Position numbers and translations under genes: made by a program | Assembly (NCBI RefSeq): GCF_024623065.1 | Contig: NZ_JANJZR010000005.1 | Coordinates: 1-64,000, forward strand | From: Bacteroides acidifaciens | Lineage (GTDB): Bacteria > Bacteroidota > Bacteroidia > Bacteroidales > Bacteroidaceae | DNA length: 64,000 nucleotides | Direction: 5' to 3' | Part shown: in pieces, positions 54,029 to 62,609 of the stretch | How positions within the stretch are numbered: the first letter of the stretch is position 1 | Layout: the number at the start of each line of letters is the position of its first letter | Notes under the pieces: generated by a model | What the model saw: only the letters and a program-made list of their open reading frames with translations | What the model was told of the DNA's origin: nothing | The model's database searches: none

Positions 54029-54358
54029 ATGAATAAAGAACTGATTAAAAAGGAAGCAGATGAATTTGCTAATAAAGAATACGAGATAAGCGATATTGAT
54101 AGAGATGCTTTACATAAAGGGTTTTATCATGGTGCGGAATGGCGCATAAATTCGGTATGGCACAATGCGGATAAGAAACCAAAAGACGGAAAGTATCTAA
54201 CAATAATAAAGGTGAAAGGAGAGCTTATAATTGAAATAGCCCCGTGGAGAAATGGAAAATATCAAGGGACACACCATATTGGAGTGTATTTTGGTCATGC
54301 TACGATTGTCAAATATGCCAATATTTACGATTTACTACCATCAGAACAAATCGAATAA
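54029..54358 (+). CDS. DUF551-like small phage protein
   Basis: 109 aa. The C-terminal half (SVWHNADKKPKDGKYLTIIKV ... APWRNGKYQ) resembles the W-x-x-x-x-x-x-P-x-x-G...V pattern of DUF551-type proteins common in phages. Function unknown in all. Last gene before the internal promoter at 54400. Confidence 0.6.
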   Translation: MNKELIKKEADEFANKEYEISDIDRDALHKGFYHGAEWRINSVWHNADKKPKDGKYLTIIKVKGELIIEIAPWRNGKYQGTHHIGVYFGHATIVKYANIYDLLPSEQIE

Positions 54359-54399
54359 GAAAGCATTAACCATACTAAGTACAATAAACTTGGTAAACA

Positions 54400-54431
54400 T
54401 TTGTTTTATTAAATATAATATGGTAATTTTG
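54400..54431 (+). promoter_or_regulatory. Internal promoter for the ARH unit
   Basis: TTTG (54400-54403), 20-bp spacer, TAATTTTG (54424-54431), 22 bp before the ATG at 54454. The palindrome at 54429-54447 lies directly over the transcription start. Confidence 0.7.
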
Positions 54432-54447
54432 CGTTTATAGAACACAT
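54429..54447. promoter_or_regulatory. Palindromic operator, site E
   Basis: TTGCGTT-TATAG-AACACAT: right arm perfect, left arm with two changes. It overlaps the expected start of transcription of the ARH unit, so binding should interfere with the promoter. Confidence 0.5.
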
Positions 54448-54453
54448 ATAGCA

Positions 54454-54705
54454 ATGAAACAGCAAAGAAAGGTCATTCATGTAGAATTGAAAGAGCCATA
54501 CAAGGGCAAACGTCACTACTATTTTGGCAGCATTACCGCTATATATGAGCTGTTGCCCACCGAAGTAGTAGGATGCTCGAAAGAAACCCTTTGGAATGTT
54601 CTAAGGAATGACGAACACAAGGGTAGAAAAGCCATTATACGATATGGCACACTCCATACAAAACAATCAAATAGAGGCATAAGAAAGGAGGCTAACAATG
54701 GATGA
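54454..54705 (+). CDS. Small basic phage protein, 83 aa
   Basis: Starts MKQQRKVIHVELKEPYKGKRHYYFG; later TEVVGCSKETLWNVLRNDEHKGRKAIIRYG. Compact, basic, without known motifs; related in style to small DNA-binding proteins (the helix-turn-like segment near residues 33-55). It overlaps the next gene by 8 nt. First gene of the ARH unit. Confidence 0.6.
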   Translation: MKQQRKVIHVELKEPYKGKRHYYFGSITAIYELLPTEVVGCSKETLWNVLRNDEHKGRKAIIRYGTLHTKQSNRGIRKEANNG

Positions 54706-54973
54706 ATGTATTACGAAAGAAATGACAAAATCCCTTTTGAAAGCATTTGAGGGTATAAACGAATCTTTAGAAGATTTTCAAAAGGCTTGTGCATCTACAA
54801 TAGAATCTACAGAAAAGCATATTGTATCGGCTCTTTTTTTAAGAGAATCTGCAATGCTCATTAAACTGGCAGAATCTTCATTTGTTACACGATGGTACTA
54901 CAAACATAAGTACCGTGAAGCTAAATATCATAGAATTAAAGCAGAGCGTTTTTTTAATCAAAATTTCAAGTAA
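54698..54973 (+). CDS. Small helical phage protein, 91 aa
   Basis: Two helical segments (SLLKAFEGINESLEDFQKACAST and ESAMLIKLAESSF) and a basic end. A GGAGG ribosome site lies before its ATG. It ends one base before the ARH start. Unknown function. Confidence 0.6.
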   Translation: MDECITKEMTKSLLKAFEGINESLEDFQKACASTIESTEKHIVSALFLRESAMLIKLAESSFVTRWYYKHKYREAKYHRIKAERFFNQNFK

Positions 54974-54974
54974 T

Positions 54975-55748
54975 ATGTTAGGAGCAATTATAGGCGATAT
55001 TGTAGGCTCACGCTTTGAGTTTAACAATACAGATAACTACAACTTTGAATTATTCACAAAGGATAGCACGTTTACAGACGATACCATTTGTACTATAGCG
55101 GTAGCGGATGCAATCAATACGGGCGCAAATTACAAAGATAAGTTTCTCCAATGGTGTAGAGCATACCCCAATCCGAAAGGGGCATACGGCGGCAGCTTTG
55201 CCCGCTGGATAGCCTCAGACACCCCACAACCATATAACAGCTTCGGCAATGGCTCTGCAATGCGTGTTTCCCCGGTTGCATGGGCTTATGACAACTTGGA
55301 TAAGGTTTTGATGGAGGCAGAGAAAACGGCTATAGTAACCCATAATCACCCGGAGGGAATTAAAGGAGCTGTAGCAGTCGCACACGCTATTTATTATCTG
55401 AGGACAACCCACAATCAGAAAGCATTTGAGAATATAATGCAATCGTACTATCCGCAATTCATGGTAAACGATTATTATGCCGGAGTATTTGATGAAACGT
55501 GTCAAGGCACTGTGCCGCTTTGTTTGAAAATTATTCGTGTAAGCACCTCTTTTGAGGATGCAATCAGACGGGCTATTTCATGGGGTGGAGATAGCGACAC
55601 GATAGGGGCAATAGTCGGCTCAATGGCAGAAGCCCTTTGGGGTGTCCCCAAAGAAATTTCAGACAAGGCATTTGACTTGTTGCCTACTGATATGCTCAAT
55701 GTAGTTGGTGATTTTTTCGGAAACTTAAATAGAAAACAATATGTATAA
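54975..55748 (+). CDS. ADP-ribosylglycohydrolase (ARH/DraG fold)
   Basis: 257 aa; removes ADP-ribose from modified proteins or other targets. The full set of metal and substrate motifs is present: GAIIGDIVGSRFE (residues 3-15), T34-D-D36 in STFTDDT, GNGSAMRV (91-98), NHPEGIKGA (124-132) and GGDSDTIGAI (204-213). The family contains DraG, ARH1/3 and Tri1, an immunity protein against an ART toxin. The start at 54975 (MLGAIIGD) follows the previous stop and is the family's N-terminus. It lies 356 bp from, and convergent with, the MuF-ART gene, with which it probably interacts functionally. Confidence 0.92.
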   Translation: MLGAIIGDIVGSRFEFNNTDNYNFELFTKDSTFTDDTICTIAVADAINTGANYKDKFLQWCRAYPNPKGAYGGSFARWIASDTPQPYNSFGNGSAMRVSPVAWAYDNLDKVLMEAEKTAIVTHNHPEGIKGAVAVAHAIYYLRTTHNQKAFENIMQSYYPQFMVNDYYAGVFDETCQGTVPLCLKIIRVSTSFEDAIRRAISWGGDSDTIGAIVGSMAEALWGVPKEISDKAFDLLPTDMLNVVGDFFGNLNRKQYV

Positions 55749-56064
55749 AAACGATTTACAATCATTTTGCCGCTTCTACAAAGGCGAAACGGTATGCCCG
55801 TTCAAAGATGGCGATAAGCAAATGTTTTGGCTTTGTGAAAAATGGTGGACTGAGCAAACTATACCTGCCACCGATGCTGGATGTGAACTCATTACCCCAA
55901 TTCTAAAGGAATACACTGATGCCGGATTATCCAGTTTTGAATTGTACGATGGTGTGCCCATCACATTGAAAGCGGTGCTTTTCAATAGGTACTGCAAATA
56001 TGCTGAAAGGGTGGATATAGAGGATTTTAGAAAGCTGTATCGGACTACATACATAAAAGATTAA
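55741..56064 (+). CDS. Hypothetical protein coupled to the ARH gene
   Basis: 107 aa starting MYKNDLQSFCRFYKGETVCPF, with two Trp/Cys-rich stretches (WLCEKWWTEQ; AGCEL). It overlaps the ARH stop by 8 nt, so the two are co-translated. It ends before the terminator shared with the opposing MuF-ART gene. I do not recognise the family; the tight coupling hints at a role with the ARH. Confidence 0.65.
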   Translation: MYKNDLQSFCRFYKGETVCPFKDGDKQMFWLCEKWWTEQTIPATDAGCELITPILKEYTDAGLSSFELYDGVPITLKAVLFNRYCKYAERVDIEDFRKLYRTTYIKD

Positions 56065-56067
56065 AGT

Positions 56068-56099
56068 AAAGGCGCACCGTAATTGATGCGCCTTTCTTT
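56068..56099. terminator. Bidirectional terminator between ARH unit and MuF-ART gene
   Basis: 9-bp perfect inverted repeat (AAAGGCGCA / TGCGCCTTT, loop 10 nt) with T-rich tail on the plus side, between two convergent units. Confidence 0.85.
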
Positions 56100-56104
56100 T
56101 GTTG

Positions 56105-58714
56105 TCAATACTTGCAATAGAATCCCATTGGAGTAGAAACCATTTCCTTTATCACTTTCGGGCTTTGTTCCAAAACTTCCATATCTATATACCATTTGCC
56201 ATTTGTGTATTCGGCTTTAGTGATTCTGAATTTAGTGCCACGCTGTAGGATAATTTCATTTTCCCCCGTTGTTGTAGGCTTAGAAGTTCCGTTCCACTTC
56301 TTACCCGGACAATAGTCCCCATTGTCATGGCTTGAACCAAATGCAGAAAAAGGCTCTGCGTAGGTCATTTGTGTACCTTTCGGACAATAGATATTCAGAC
56401 AAACGGGCTTACTTCCAAAGTTCGTATTCCGGCAATTACCACACGACATAAAGGAATCATCCGTACCAACCTTGCCAACAAGCTTAGACGGGTCAGATAT
56501 ATAAGCATCCAAATCAGACAGCCCAAACCGATAGTTTACAAAAGCACTGATTTCGTCACGCTTTACCCAAACATCATCTTTAAGTGTGCTTCGGGCTATA
56601 TATTGGGTCATATCGGCAATATGCTTTTCAGCTTCGGACAATCTACTACCATAGTAGTGATAATATCCCTTGATAGCACGCAAAGGCTCTGTTATGTAAC
56701 TACTACCAGCCGTATATTGATACATAGCCGCCTTTTCATTGGTGCTTGCAAGTTTCCACATATCCACGGCATTATCAAAGAAATAATCGTTTGCATCTGA
56801 ACTATGAATAAACCATTTCGCCTCATCCTTTCTTTCCTGCGTAAAATCGGAATCCTTAAACTTAACCTCCTTTACTTTTGATTTACGCTTGGCAGCGGCT
56901 TTTTCAATGCTTTCTTTCCTTGCATTAAGTTCCGCAATGGTTTGTTGTGCCATTGCTTTATCATTGCCATTGATTGCATTTTCAAGCTGTGCAATGAGCG
57001 ATTGGTAAGGCTTGGACTTGGTAGAGAACTTAGATAGGTCGGCATAGCTATCCTTAATGGCATTCCAATCTATCTTATCTTGAACAATGCCAAGCTGTTT
57101 AATATAGGCTTGTTGTGACACCTGCCACGTTGGGTACTTCTGTTGTACATTATGATAGTTACCACCTAAAAAGTCGTATACTTCAAAATTCAGTTTCTTT
57201 AATTGTTGTTCCAAAGAAAGGCTATCCCATTGTGCCAGCTTATCAGCAACCGCCTTGTTTACGGCTTTTGCATCGGCTAAAGAGAACTTTTTAGCCACCT
57301 CCATAGGGCTATCTATGTAACCCAGTGAATAAATCTCCTTACCTATGGCTTTCAGTTTATGGGCTTCCAACATGATAGCGGACAAATCAGGGTGTTTTAG
57401 AGCCTCAGCTAAAGCCGTAGTATCAACGTCTGAAATACCACCCATAACACGGAGCATATTATTACCATAGTGATAGGTCGCTTTCCTCACATTCCACCGT
57501 TGCCGGATGGCATTTGCTTCCGCTTCCGTCCGGGCTTCGTGCCGGGCTTTTGCTATCTCTTTTGCTGTCGGTGGATAGATAACCTTTTCATTGTCCCGTA
57601 GGAAGTAGGGCAAAGTCCCTTTCTCCGTTGCATCCTTGATGCGTTGCTCATTATCTTGCATCCACCCGGTAAATTGGGATGGCAGCTCTTTTACCTTTTC
57701 CTCACATTCCACCGTTGCCGGATTATCCCCGTCCAAAATCTTATCCAGCATTTCGTCCAATTCTTCTTGCTTTGCCAGTACGGGCACTTGATAGCAACGG
57801 CAATTCGGGTGCCACCCTTTCCAACGGAATGTTTTAGGGTACACACCTTTCAAATCATCGCAAATGTCAGATACGGGATGATTGTTGGATAGCTTGATTT
57901 CAATGCCTACCACAAAGTCGAGTTGCGCCCAACGCTCAAAATCGGCTGTACGATACGCAATGTTGGTTTCAGTCCGTGCAAGCCTTTGGGCGTTACGTGC
58001 GGATGAACGGTACACGCCACGCCCGGGATGAAAATGTTTCGGGTTATCATCCACCCATTTGTAGGAGTTGGCTTCTTTGTCCCAAACCCTGCGTTTCCAC
58101 TTTCTACCATAGATAGGTTGCCCGTTCTCATCTTCCCCTACCTTGATACGGAAACGCCTGTAAAACTTATCGGGGTCTTGTAGATACTTCTTTATCTGAG
58201 CCGCCAAACGATTAGCCGGAACACCCTCACCAATCGCCAAATCTAAAGTATTTTCCAGCTCATCACGGAACATACCCGTATATCGCCAAACCTTTTGAGA
58301 GAGATTCAAACCACCGTCACCACTCTTACGGGCAAAGAAAGCATCCATAGCCTCTTTGTTGCGCTTGAAGAAACGTGCAAAGTGATTATCTTTTATTGAT
58401 TGTTCACCGAACACACTTTTAACCAAAGCATCGTTATTCTCGTTAGATGCAAGCCATTCCTTTTCTACACCGCCCCGGATAACTTGGTAAACACGGCTGT
58501 ACATATCCCTAAGAATGGGCGTAACTTCCTCACTATACCCATAGTCGGCAAAAGAGAAAGGCTTCCCATCCTCCAACTCCGTACCCTTTACCAAGTTAAT
58601 TATTCGCTCAAATGCTTGTTGGTAGATGATACGGACATTGGCAGCGTAACCCTCCGTTCTATTGAAAAGCTCCGCTTGCATCTTCTTATAGTCTATGTAC
58701 TTCTTCTTTGCCAT
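56105..58714 (-). CDS. MuF-type minor head protein fused to an ADP-ribosyltransferase toxin-like domain
   Basis: 869 aa. Residues about 130-310 form the MuF/SPP1-gp7 head-morphogenesis domain, with ARTETN (246-251) and HPNCRC (302-307), the family's usual signature. A long helical linker follows (about 310-640). The C-terminal 170 residues look like an R-S-E class ADP-ribosyltransferase: Arg719 in WVKRDE, Ser757 in DDSFMS, and an E-x-E at Glu818/Glu820 in GENEIILQRGTKFRI, a strong ART signature. The first motif is the least typical. The domain would modify arginine or similar residues using NAD. MuF proteins are packed in the head, so the ART could be ejected with the phage DNA, as T4 Alt is. 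The target is unknown. Confidence 0.88.
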   Translation of the reverse strand: MAKKKYIDYKKMQAELFNRTEGYAANVRIIYQQAFERIINLVKGTELEDGKPFSFADYGYSEEVTPILRDMYSRVYQVIRGGVEKEWLASNENNDALVKSVFGEQSIKDNHFARFFKRNKEAMDAFFARKSGDGGLNLSQKVWRYTGMFRDELENTLDLAIGEGVPANRLAAQIKKYLQDPDKFYRRFRIKVGEDENGQPIYGRKWKRRVWDKEANSYKWVDDNPKHFHPGRGVYRSSARNAQRLARTETNIAYRTADFERWAQLDFVVGIEIKLSNNHPVSDICDDLKGVYPKTFRWKGWHPNCRCYQVPVLAKQEELDEMLDKILDGDNPATVECEEKVKELPSQFTGWMQDNEQRIKDATEKGTLPYFLRDNEKVIYPPTAKEIAKARHEARTEAEANAIRQRWNVRKATYHYGNNMLRVMGGISDVDTTALAEALKHPDLSAIMLEAHKLKAIGKEIYSLGYIDSPMEVAKKFSLADAKAVNKAVADKLAQWDSLSLEQQLKKLNFEVYDFLGGNYHNVQQKYPTWQVSQQAYIKQLGIVQDKIDWNAIKDSYADLSKFSTKSKPYQSLIAQLENAINGNDKAMAQQTIAELNARKESIEKAAAKRKSKVKEVKFKDSDFTQERKDEAKWFIHSSDANDYFFDNAVDMWKLASTNEKAAMYQYTAGSSYITEPLRAIKGYYHYYGSRLSEAEKHIADMTQYIARSTLKDDVWVKRDEISAFVNYRFGLSDLDAYISDPSKLVGKVGTDDSFMSCGNCRNTNFGSKPVCLNIYCPKGTQMTYAEPFSAFGSSHDNGDYCPGKKWNGTSKPTTTGENEIILQRGTKFRITKAEYTNGKWYIDMEVLEQSPKVIKEMVSTPMGFYCKY

Positions 58715-58718
58715 GCCA

Positions 58719-58892
58719 CTACTTTAGTTTGAAGTTGGTGCAATAGTCCTTATCTAAAAACTTGCTGTATTTATGGAAAGGGCATTTGCATAAGAACGGT
58801 TCGCCTTTCCAGTTCAATTCGTGGAAGTCGAAAGCGTGTTTGCAGTCCCTACAATGGTAGTTCTGCGTTGATGCTTGTTTTTTCTTTGCCAT
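58719..58892 (-). CDS. Small zinc-binding phage protein
   Basis: 57 aa: MAKKKQASTQNYHCRDCKHAF with C-x2-C, then CKCPFH and a final Cys (YCTN). It probably holds one zinc ion. It lies 4 nt before the MuF-ART gene, between portal-side genes and head proteins. An in-frame ATG four codons earlier (58904) is possible but overlaps the previous gene by 56 nt. Confidence 0.6.
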   Translation of the reverse strand: MAKKKQASTQNYHCRDCKHAFDFHELNWKGEPFLCKCPFHKYSKFLDKDYCTNFKLK

Positions 58893-59178
58893 AGTCGCTA
58901 TCATCTAAGAAACTGTATAACAAATCTTTTTTAGTATTGAAGCAATTACATTCATTATGCTTACAAATTGGGTCTTTATCACCAAAACTTCTATACTCAC
59001 TTCTTTGCACCTCTACATATATAATTTTGGTATAATACTCCCCCGAAAGGGAACAAGTACCTACAGGTACATCACCTATTACCTCCACTTCAATATTGCT
59101 AATTTGGATTTTCTCCGGCTTATTATTGCGCATAATCCAAACCTTATCGCCAACATTGTATTTTGTCTTTATTTCCAT
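58849..59178 (-). CDS. Hypothetical head-region phage protein
   Basis: 109 aa, SH3-like start (KYNVGDKVWIMRNNKPEKIQISNIEVEV) and a Cys/His cluster (CKHNECNCF) in the C-terminal half. Lies directly downstream of the portal gene (1-base overlap). Function unknown. Confidence 0.6.
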   Translation of the reverse strand: MEIKTKYNVGDKVWIMRNNKPEKIQISNIEVEVIGDVPVGTCSLSGEYYTKIIYVEVQRSEYRSFGDKDPICKHNECNCFNTKKDLLYSFLDDSDYGKEKTSINAELPL

Positions 59179-60602
59179 TATTCAGCCCCTCCGAAAACGT
59201 CCATTTTGTTTAACTCCATTTGTTGCTCCATCCGTTCCGCTTCTTCTTGTTTTAGCCGCTCTATTTCTTGTTTCGCATCTTTTACAAGGTAGGACAATTC
59301 TACATAGGTTTCACGGCTCAATGCCCCATCATTGTATTGCTTAGATAAGTCGGCAAGCAATTCGCTCACATCTTCCCCGAAAGGCTCTTGGAACTCATGC
59401 CTTAACAGCAAGGCATCATATTCAGCCTTATGCCGATAGTCAAGCACATTACCTAAAATAGCTATCATAAGGTTAGCGTGGCGTTTCATATAATCATCGT
59501 GCTTTTCCTTGTGGCGTTCAGCCTTAATAACGGCAAGCAACATCACTTTGCGTATAGCCTTTGCCGAAAGGTTGCCTAATGATTTCATATTGTCAAAATC
59601 AATGTTGGGCGTGAAAGACTTTGAAAGAATGTGTTTATCCAATCTTTCAAACTCATTCTTTTTGCTTTCGCTCGCCTCATTCCATGTAAGGTAGCGTACA
59701 TCACCGCCATTTTTGAGAATAAACAGTTTGGCTTCTTCTTCCGACTTTGGCAAGCTATTGAGGATTTCAGAAGTAGCCACCATTGCCGGGTTAGAAAAGC
59801 GGTCATTAGTATCTGCATCGGTGCTTTCCATTATTTCAGAGCGTTCAATCATGGGTTGCACCTCCTTATGTTCGGGCGTTTGCTCAAATATCAGCACGGG
59901 AATTTTCCCTATTGGATTATCCTTTATCTCAACCTCCCAACCCATTTTGCCACGTTTGGCACGATATACAGTCTCTTTAGTGTATATATCCACATGGTAA
60001 ACGGTATTGTTGCCTGCCTCTGTCAGATAGTAACCCCATGCAAAAGCGGTAATCCGTTTGTATTGGTCACGAATGGTATAAATATCATCGTTGTTTTCCC
60101 GGCTCAACACATTCAGCAAAAGGGATGGTTTATTATCACTATCCCGGTACACATGGTAAAGAATGGCAGAAATGCCCTCCGCACCAGCCAAACGTTTAGC
60201 CTCTCTAACTTTGGCATTGAAATGTATTTCATTCAGCCAATCTTTGTAGTTCTGAAAAGCATAATCCGTACCCGTTGAAAGCTGTTGCCATTTTACGGGT
60301 CTGCCATAGAGAAACACCAAAGAAATTTCATTGATGAATTGAGGGTAAGGAATAGGGATTTTCCACCGTTTACTCCAACGTAGAAAGTTGCCTTTCTTAT
60401 CGTAAACGGCTCTATCCTTACGCTCCATCACTTTGTGAGTGTCAATCTTATACTCACGTAAATTATTGGCGGCTTCTTCCGCATGGGCTTTCATCATGGA
60501 AAGAGCACGGGTCACATCCTTAGCCGTCAAAAGGTCGGCAAAGTTTTGTTGGTAGCCAATAGCCGCCTTTACCTCGTTAGAAATAATGTTTAATAATCCC
60601 AT
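59178..60602 (-). CDS. Portal protein, SPP1 gp6-like
   Basis: 474 aa; forms the 12-subunit ring through which DNA is packaged. N-terminal helices, the conserved AVYDKKGNFLRW...PYPQFINEISLVFLYGRPVKW region and the long C-terminal helices ending in an acidic/glutamine-rich tail (RLKQEEAERMEQQMELNKM) fit SPP1-type portals. It follows the terminase gene and precedes the head-morphogenesis proteins, the standard order. Confidence 0.9.
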   Translation of the reverse strand: MGLLNIISNEVKAAIGYQQNFADLLTAKDVTRALSMMKAHAEEAANNLREYKIDTHKVMERKDRAVYDKKGNFLRWSKRWKIPIPYPQFINEISLVFLYGRPVKWQQLSTGTDYAFQNYKDWLNEIHFNAKVREAKRLAGAEGISAILYHVYRDSDNKPSLLLNVLSRENNDDIYTIRDQYKRITAFAWGYYLTEAGNNTVYHVDIYTKETVYRAKRGKMGWEVEIKDNPIGKIPVLIFEQTPEHKEVQPMIERSEIMESTDADTNDRFSNPAMVATSEILNSLPKSEEEAKLFILKNGGDVRYLTWNEASESKKNEFERLDKHILSKSFTPNIDFDNMKSLGNLSAKAIRKVMLLAVIKAERHKEKHDDYMKRHANLMIAILGNVLDYRHKAEYDALLLRHEFQEPFGEDVSELLADLSKQYNDGALSRETYVELSYLVKDAKQEIERLKQEEAERMEQQMELNKMDVFGGAE

Positions 60603-60617
60603 TTTGCTTTATTGTTT

Positions 60618-62048
60618 TTAAGCGGTTATACCTAATCTGCGTTCTATATCATCGGGTATATCATACTCGTTATAGTCAAACCATGCTCGCATCAGAAACA
60701 TATCCCTCCAGTCCGGGGAACAACCAATATCCATCTTGATTTCTTCTTTGGGTTTCAATTTTAGTTTCCCGTCCGAATCAGCTTTCCATGTTTGCAGTTG
60801 TTCCAGTTCCCTTATGATTTCTTCCTTATCGGCAGTGCTTATCAAATCCTCATCTATCCCCACTTCCGTAGCGTTTATGTGGTCTGCCAGCTTGTAGCCG
60901 CATTGGGTCTGTAGGTTTTGGTAGTTTTCACCATTGAAAGGGGTAGAGTTGTTCACGAATCCCTGAATGTCGCAATTATCCACCACTCCACCGCCTACAC
61001 CGTCCTCATCAACGATACATTTATGGTTGGGTATTCTATACTTCTTTTGCTTGTTGATTATCCACGTCTGAATGTCGGTAGTCTTAGACACGGGAAAACA
61101 TTGTAGCTCTATGATATGCCAACCGTCCCAAACGGCAAGACGGGCATAGTCAGCTCCGAAGCGTGCAATATCGCCTGTAATATAGTTTGTACCTGTCTTG
61201 ATTGAAATCTTATTCCCGAATATCTCACAGATTGCATCATGTGAACAAAGGGCGTTGGGGTTATCGTCATATTCCCAATTACCTTTCAAAAGACGTTCAC
61301 GCTTTACTTTATCCTTTGTGGTTTTCAAGCCCTCTATATAATCGGGGTCTATGAATGGATTTTCTTGTACAAGGCAAGCAAGGTAGTACATATATTCGGG
61401 CAATTCCCCTTTCTTATCCGGCTTGTAGAATGTATCATACATCCAATTCTTTTTAGGGTTGCACGTAATGAATAACTTTCGCCTCAACCCCAGTTCATTG
61501 TTAAGGTGTCGCCCGATACGTGTTTTCAATGTATCATAAGCTCCAAAATTCACCTCGCCACCCTCTTCAATCCAGCCGCCTGTATATTCGATTGAGCCGT
61601 AACGCTCATACAGAGGGTCGCCCGGCTTATATTGCAAGTCCAGCAAGTCAATGCGTGAACCGTTGAAAAATTCGATATAATTGTATTGCCCGTTATACTT
61701 GTACAAGGTATCATCAACCCCATATTGATTGCAAACCTTGTAAAATGTGATAAGTGTAGATTGTGTGATACGCTTTAACTCGGCACGTCCGATAAACCAC
61801 TTTGAACCGGGATAACAGAGGCACATAAACAGAAGCCACACCGCACCCGTCCATGATTTTGCACCCCCGGCAGCACCTCCGTACAAAAGTTCAACGTGTT
61901 CATTGTCGGTAAGTATCTTCAAAGCGTGTTCTTGCTTCTCATGCTTCAAACCATCCTTTACGGTGATGAAGTCGAAACAACCACGCTTGAAAAGCTCAAT
62001 CTTCACTGCAAGTGCCATCGGCACGTCTGTAACCTTACTTCGTGCCAT
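60618..62048 (-). CDS. terL: Terminase large subunit
   Basis: 476 aa, packaging motor and nuclease. The Walker A region is GGAAGGAKS (residues 57-65), the Walker B-type stretch YTGGWIEEG (around residues 155-163), and the nuclease domain has TGDIARFGADYARLAVWDG with the first catalytic Asp. Complete in length for a headful-type TerL. Overlaps the small subunit gene by 14 nt. Confidence 0.95.
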   Translation of the reverse strand: MARSKVTDVPMALAVKIELFKRGCFDFITVKDGLKHEKQEHALKILTDNEHVELLYGGAAGGAKSWTGAVWLLFMCLCYPGSKWFIGRAELKRITQSTLITFYKVCNQYGVDDTLYKYNGQYNYIEFFNGSRIDLLDLQYKPGDPLYERYGSIEYTGGWIEEGGEVNFGAYDTLKTRIGRHLNNELGLRRKLFITCNPKKNWMYDTFYKPDKKGELPEYMYYLACLVQENPFIDPDYIEGLKTTKDKVKRERLLKGNWEYDDNPNALCSHDAICEIFGNKISIKTGTNYITGDIARFGADYARLAVWDGWHIIELQCFPVSKTTDIQTWIINKQKKYRIPNHKCIVDEDGVGGGVVDNCDIQGFVNNSTPFNGENYQNLQTQCGYKLADHINATEVGIDEDLISTADKEEIIRELEQLQTWKADSDGKLKLKPKEEIKMDIGCSPDWRDMFLMRAWFDYNEYDIPDDIERRLGITA

Positions 62049-62511
62049 TGCCTGCCTTTATTTTTTCCAGCAAGGAATTGTATTGTAGCAACTCATCCGT
62101 AGTAAGAGCCGACAAATCCATGCTGTTGTTGGTTACTTGTGCGTTTACTTCGCTCTCTATCTGTTGGGTGGGTTTACCGAAAACCCTATCAAACAGACTA
62201 TCTACCGTATAAGTCCTACCATAGCGAATATCTGCGTTAATGGCAGACACCACATTTAGCACCCACACGGGCGTTTTCTTGTTGGGCGTTCCGTCTTTGT
62301 TCTTAACCAACCCCTCCAAAGTTTCGGGCGTACTTTCCATCAAGAAACGGATAACCTTATAGTAGTCCTCTTTGCTCATTTCCGGAGCTACCTTTTTGCC
62401 CGTAATATCTTTGATGTATTTATACACGGACGGCTTCCTACCCGAATTTTGGGGTTGGTTATCAGATGAAAATCTATTCCCTATTTTATTTCCTTTCTCA
62501 AAAAGTGCCAT
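62035..62511 (-). CDS. terS: Terminase small subunit
   Basis: 158 aa, starting MALFEKGNKIGNRFSSDNQPQNSGRKPS and with a helical DNA-binding core followed by an extended C-terminus (VTNNSMDLSALTTDELLQYNSLLEKI). The position directly before TerL and the GNKIG...RKPS N-terminus, similar to DUF5681-type small terminases of Bacteroidales phages, support the assignment. It starts the packaging/head unit, after the operator at 62533-62551. Confidence 0.8.
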   Translation of the reverse strand: MALFEKGNKIGNRFSSDNQPQNSGRKPSVYKYIKDITGKKVAPEMSKEDYYKVIRFLMESTPETLEGLVKNKDGTPNKKTPVWVLNVVSAINADIRYGRTYTVDSLFDRVFGKPTQQIESEVNAQVTNNSMDLSALTTDELLQYNSLLEKIKAGNGTK

Positions 62512-62532
62512 CCGTTGATTTATCGTTGGTTT

Positions 62533-62551
62533 ATGTGTTCTGCAAACACAT
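62533..62551. promoter_or_regulatory. Palindromic operator, site B
   Basis: ATGTGTT-CTGCA-AACACAT, a perfect 7-bp-arm palindrome, 22 nt before the small-terminase start. A degenerate -7 element (TGTGTTTG on the minus strand) lies within the palindrome. Confidence 0.65.
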
Positions 62552-62560
62552 TTATGAAGT

Positions 62561-62593
62561 AAAGAAAATCGGATAGCGTGATACCGTCCGATT
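62561..62593 (-). terminator. Terminator upstream of the terminase unit
   Basis: Inverted repeat AATCGGA / TCCGATT with 13-nt loop; on the minus strand it is followed by TTCTTT. It ends the preceding minus-strand unit just before the terminase operator. Confidence 0.6.
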
Positions 62594-62609
62594 CCCTTTA
62601 CCCGGTTAA

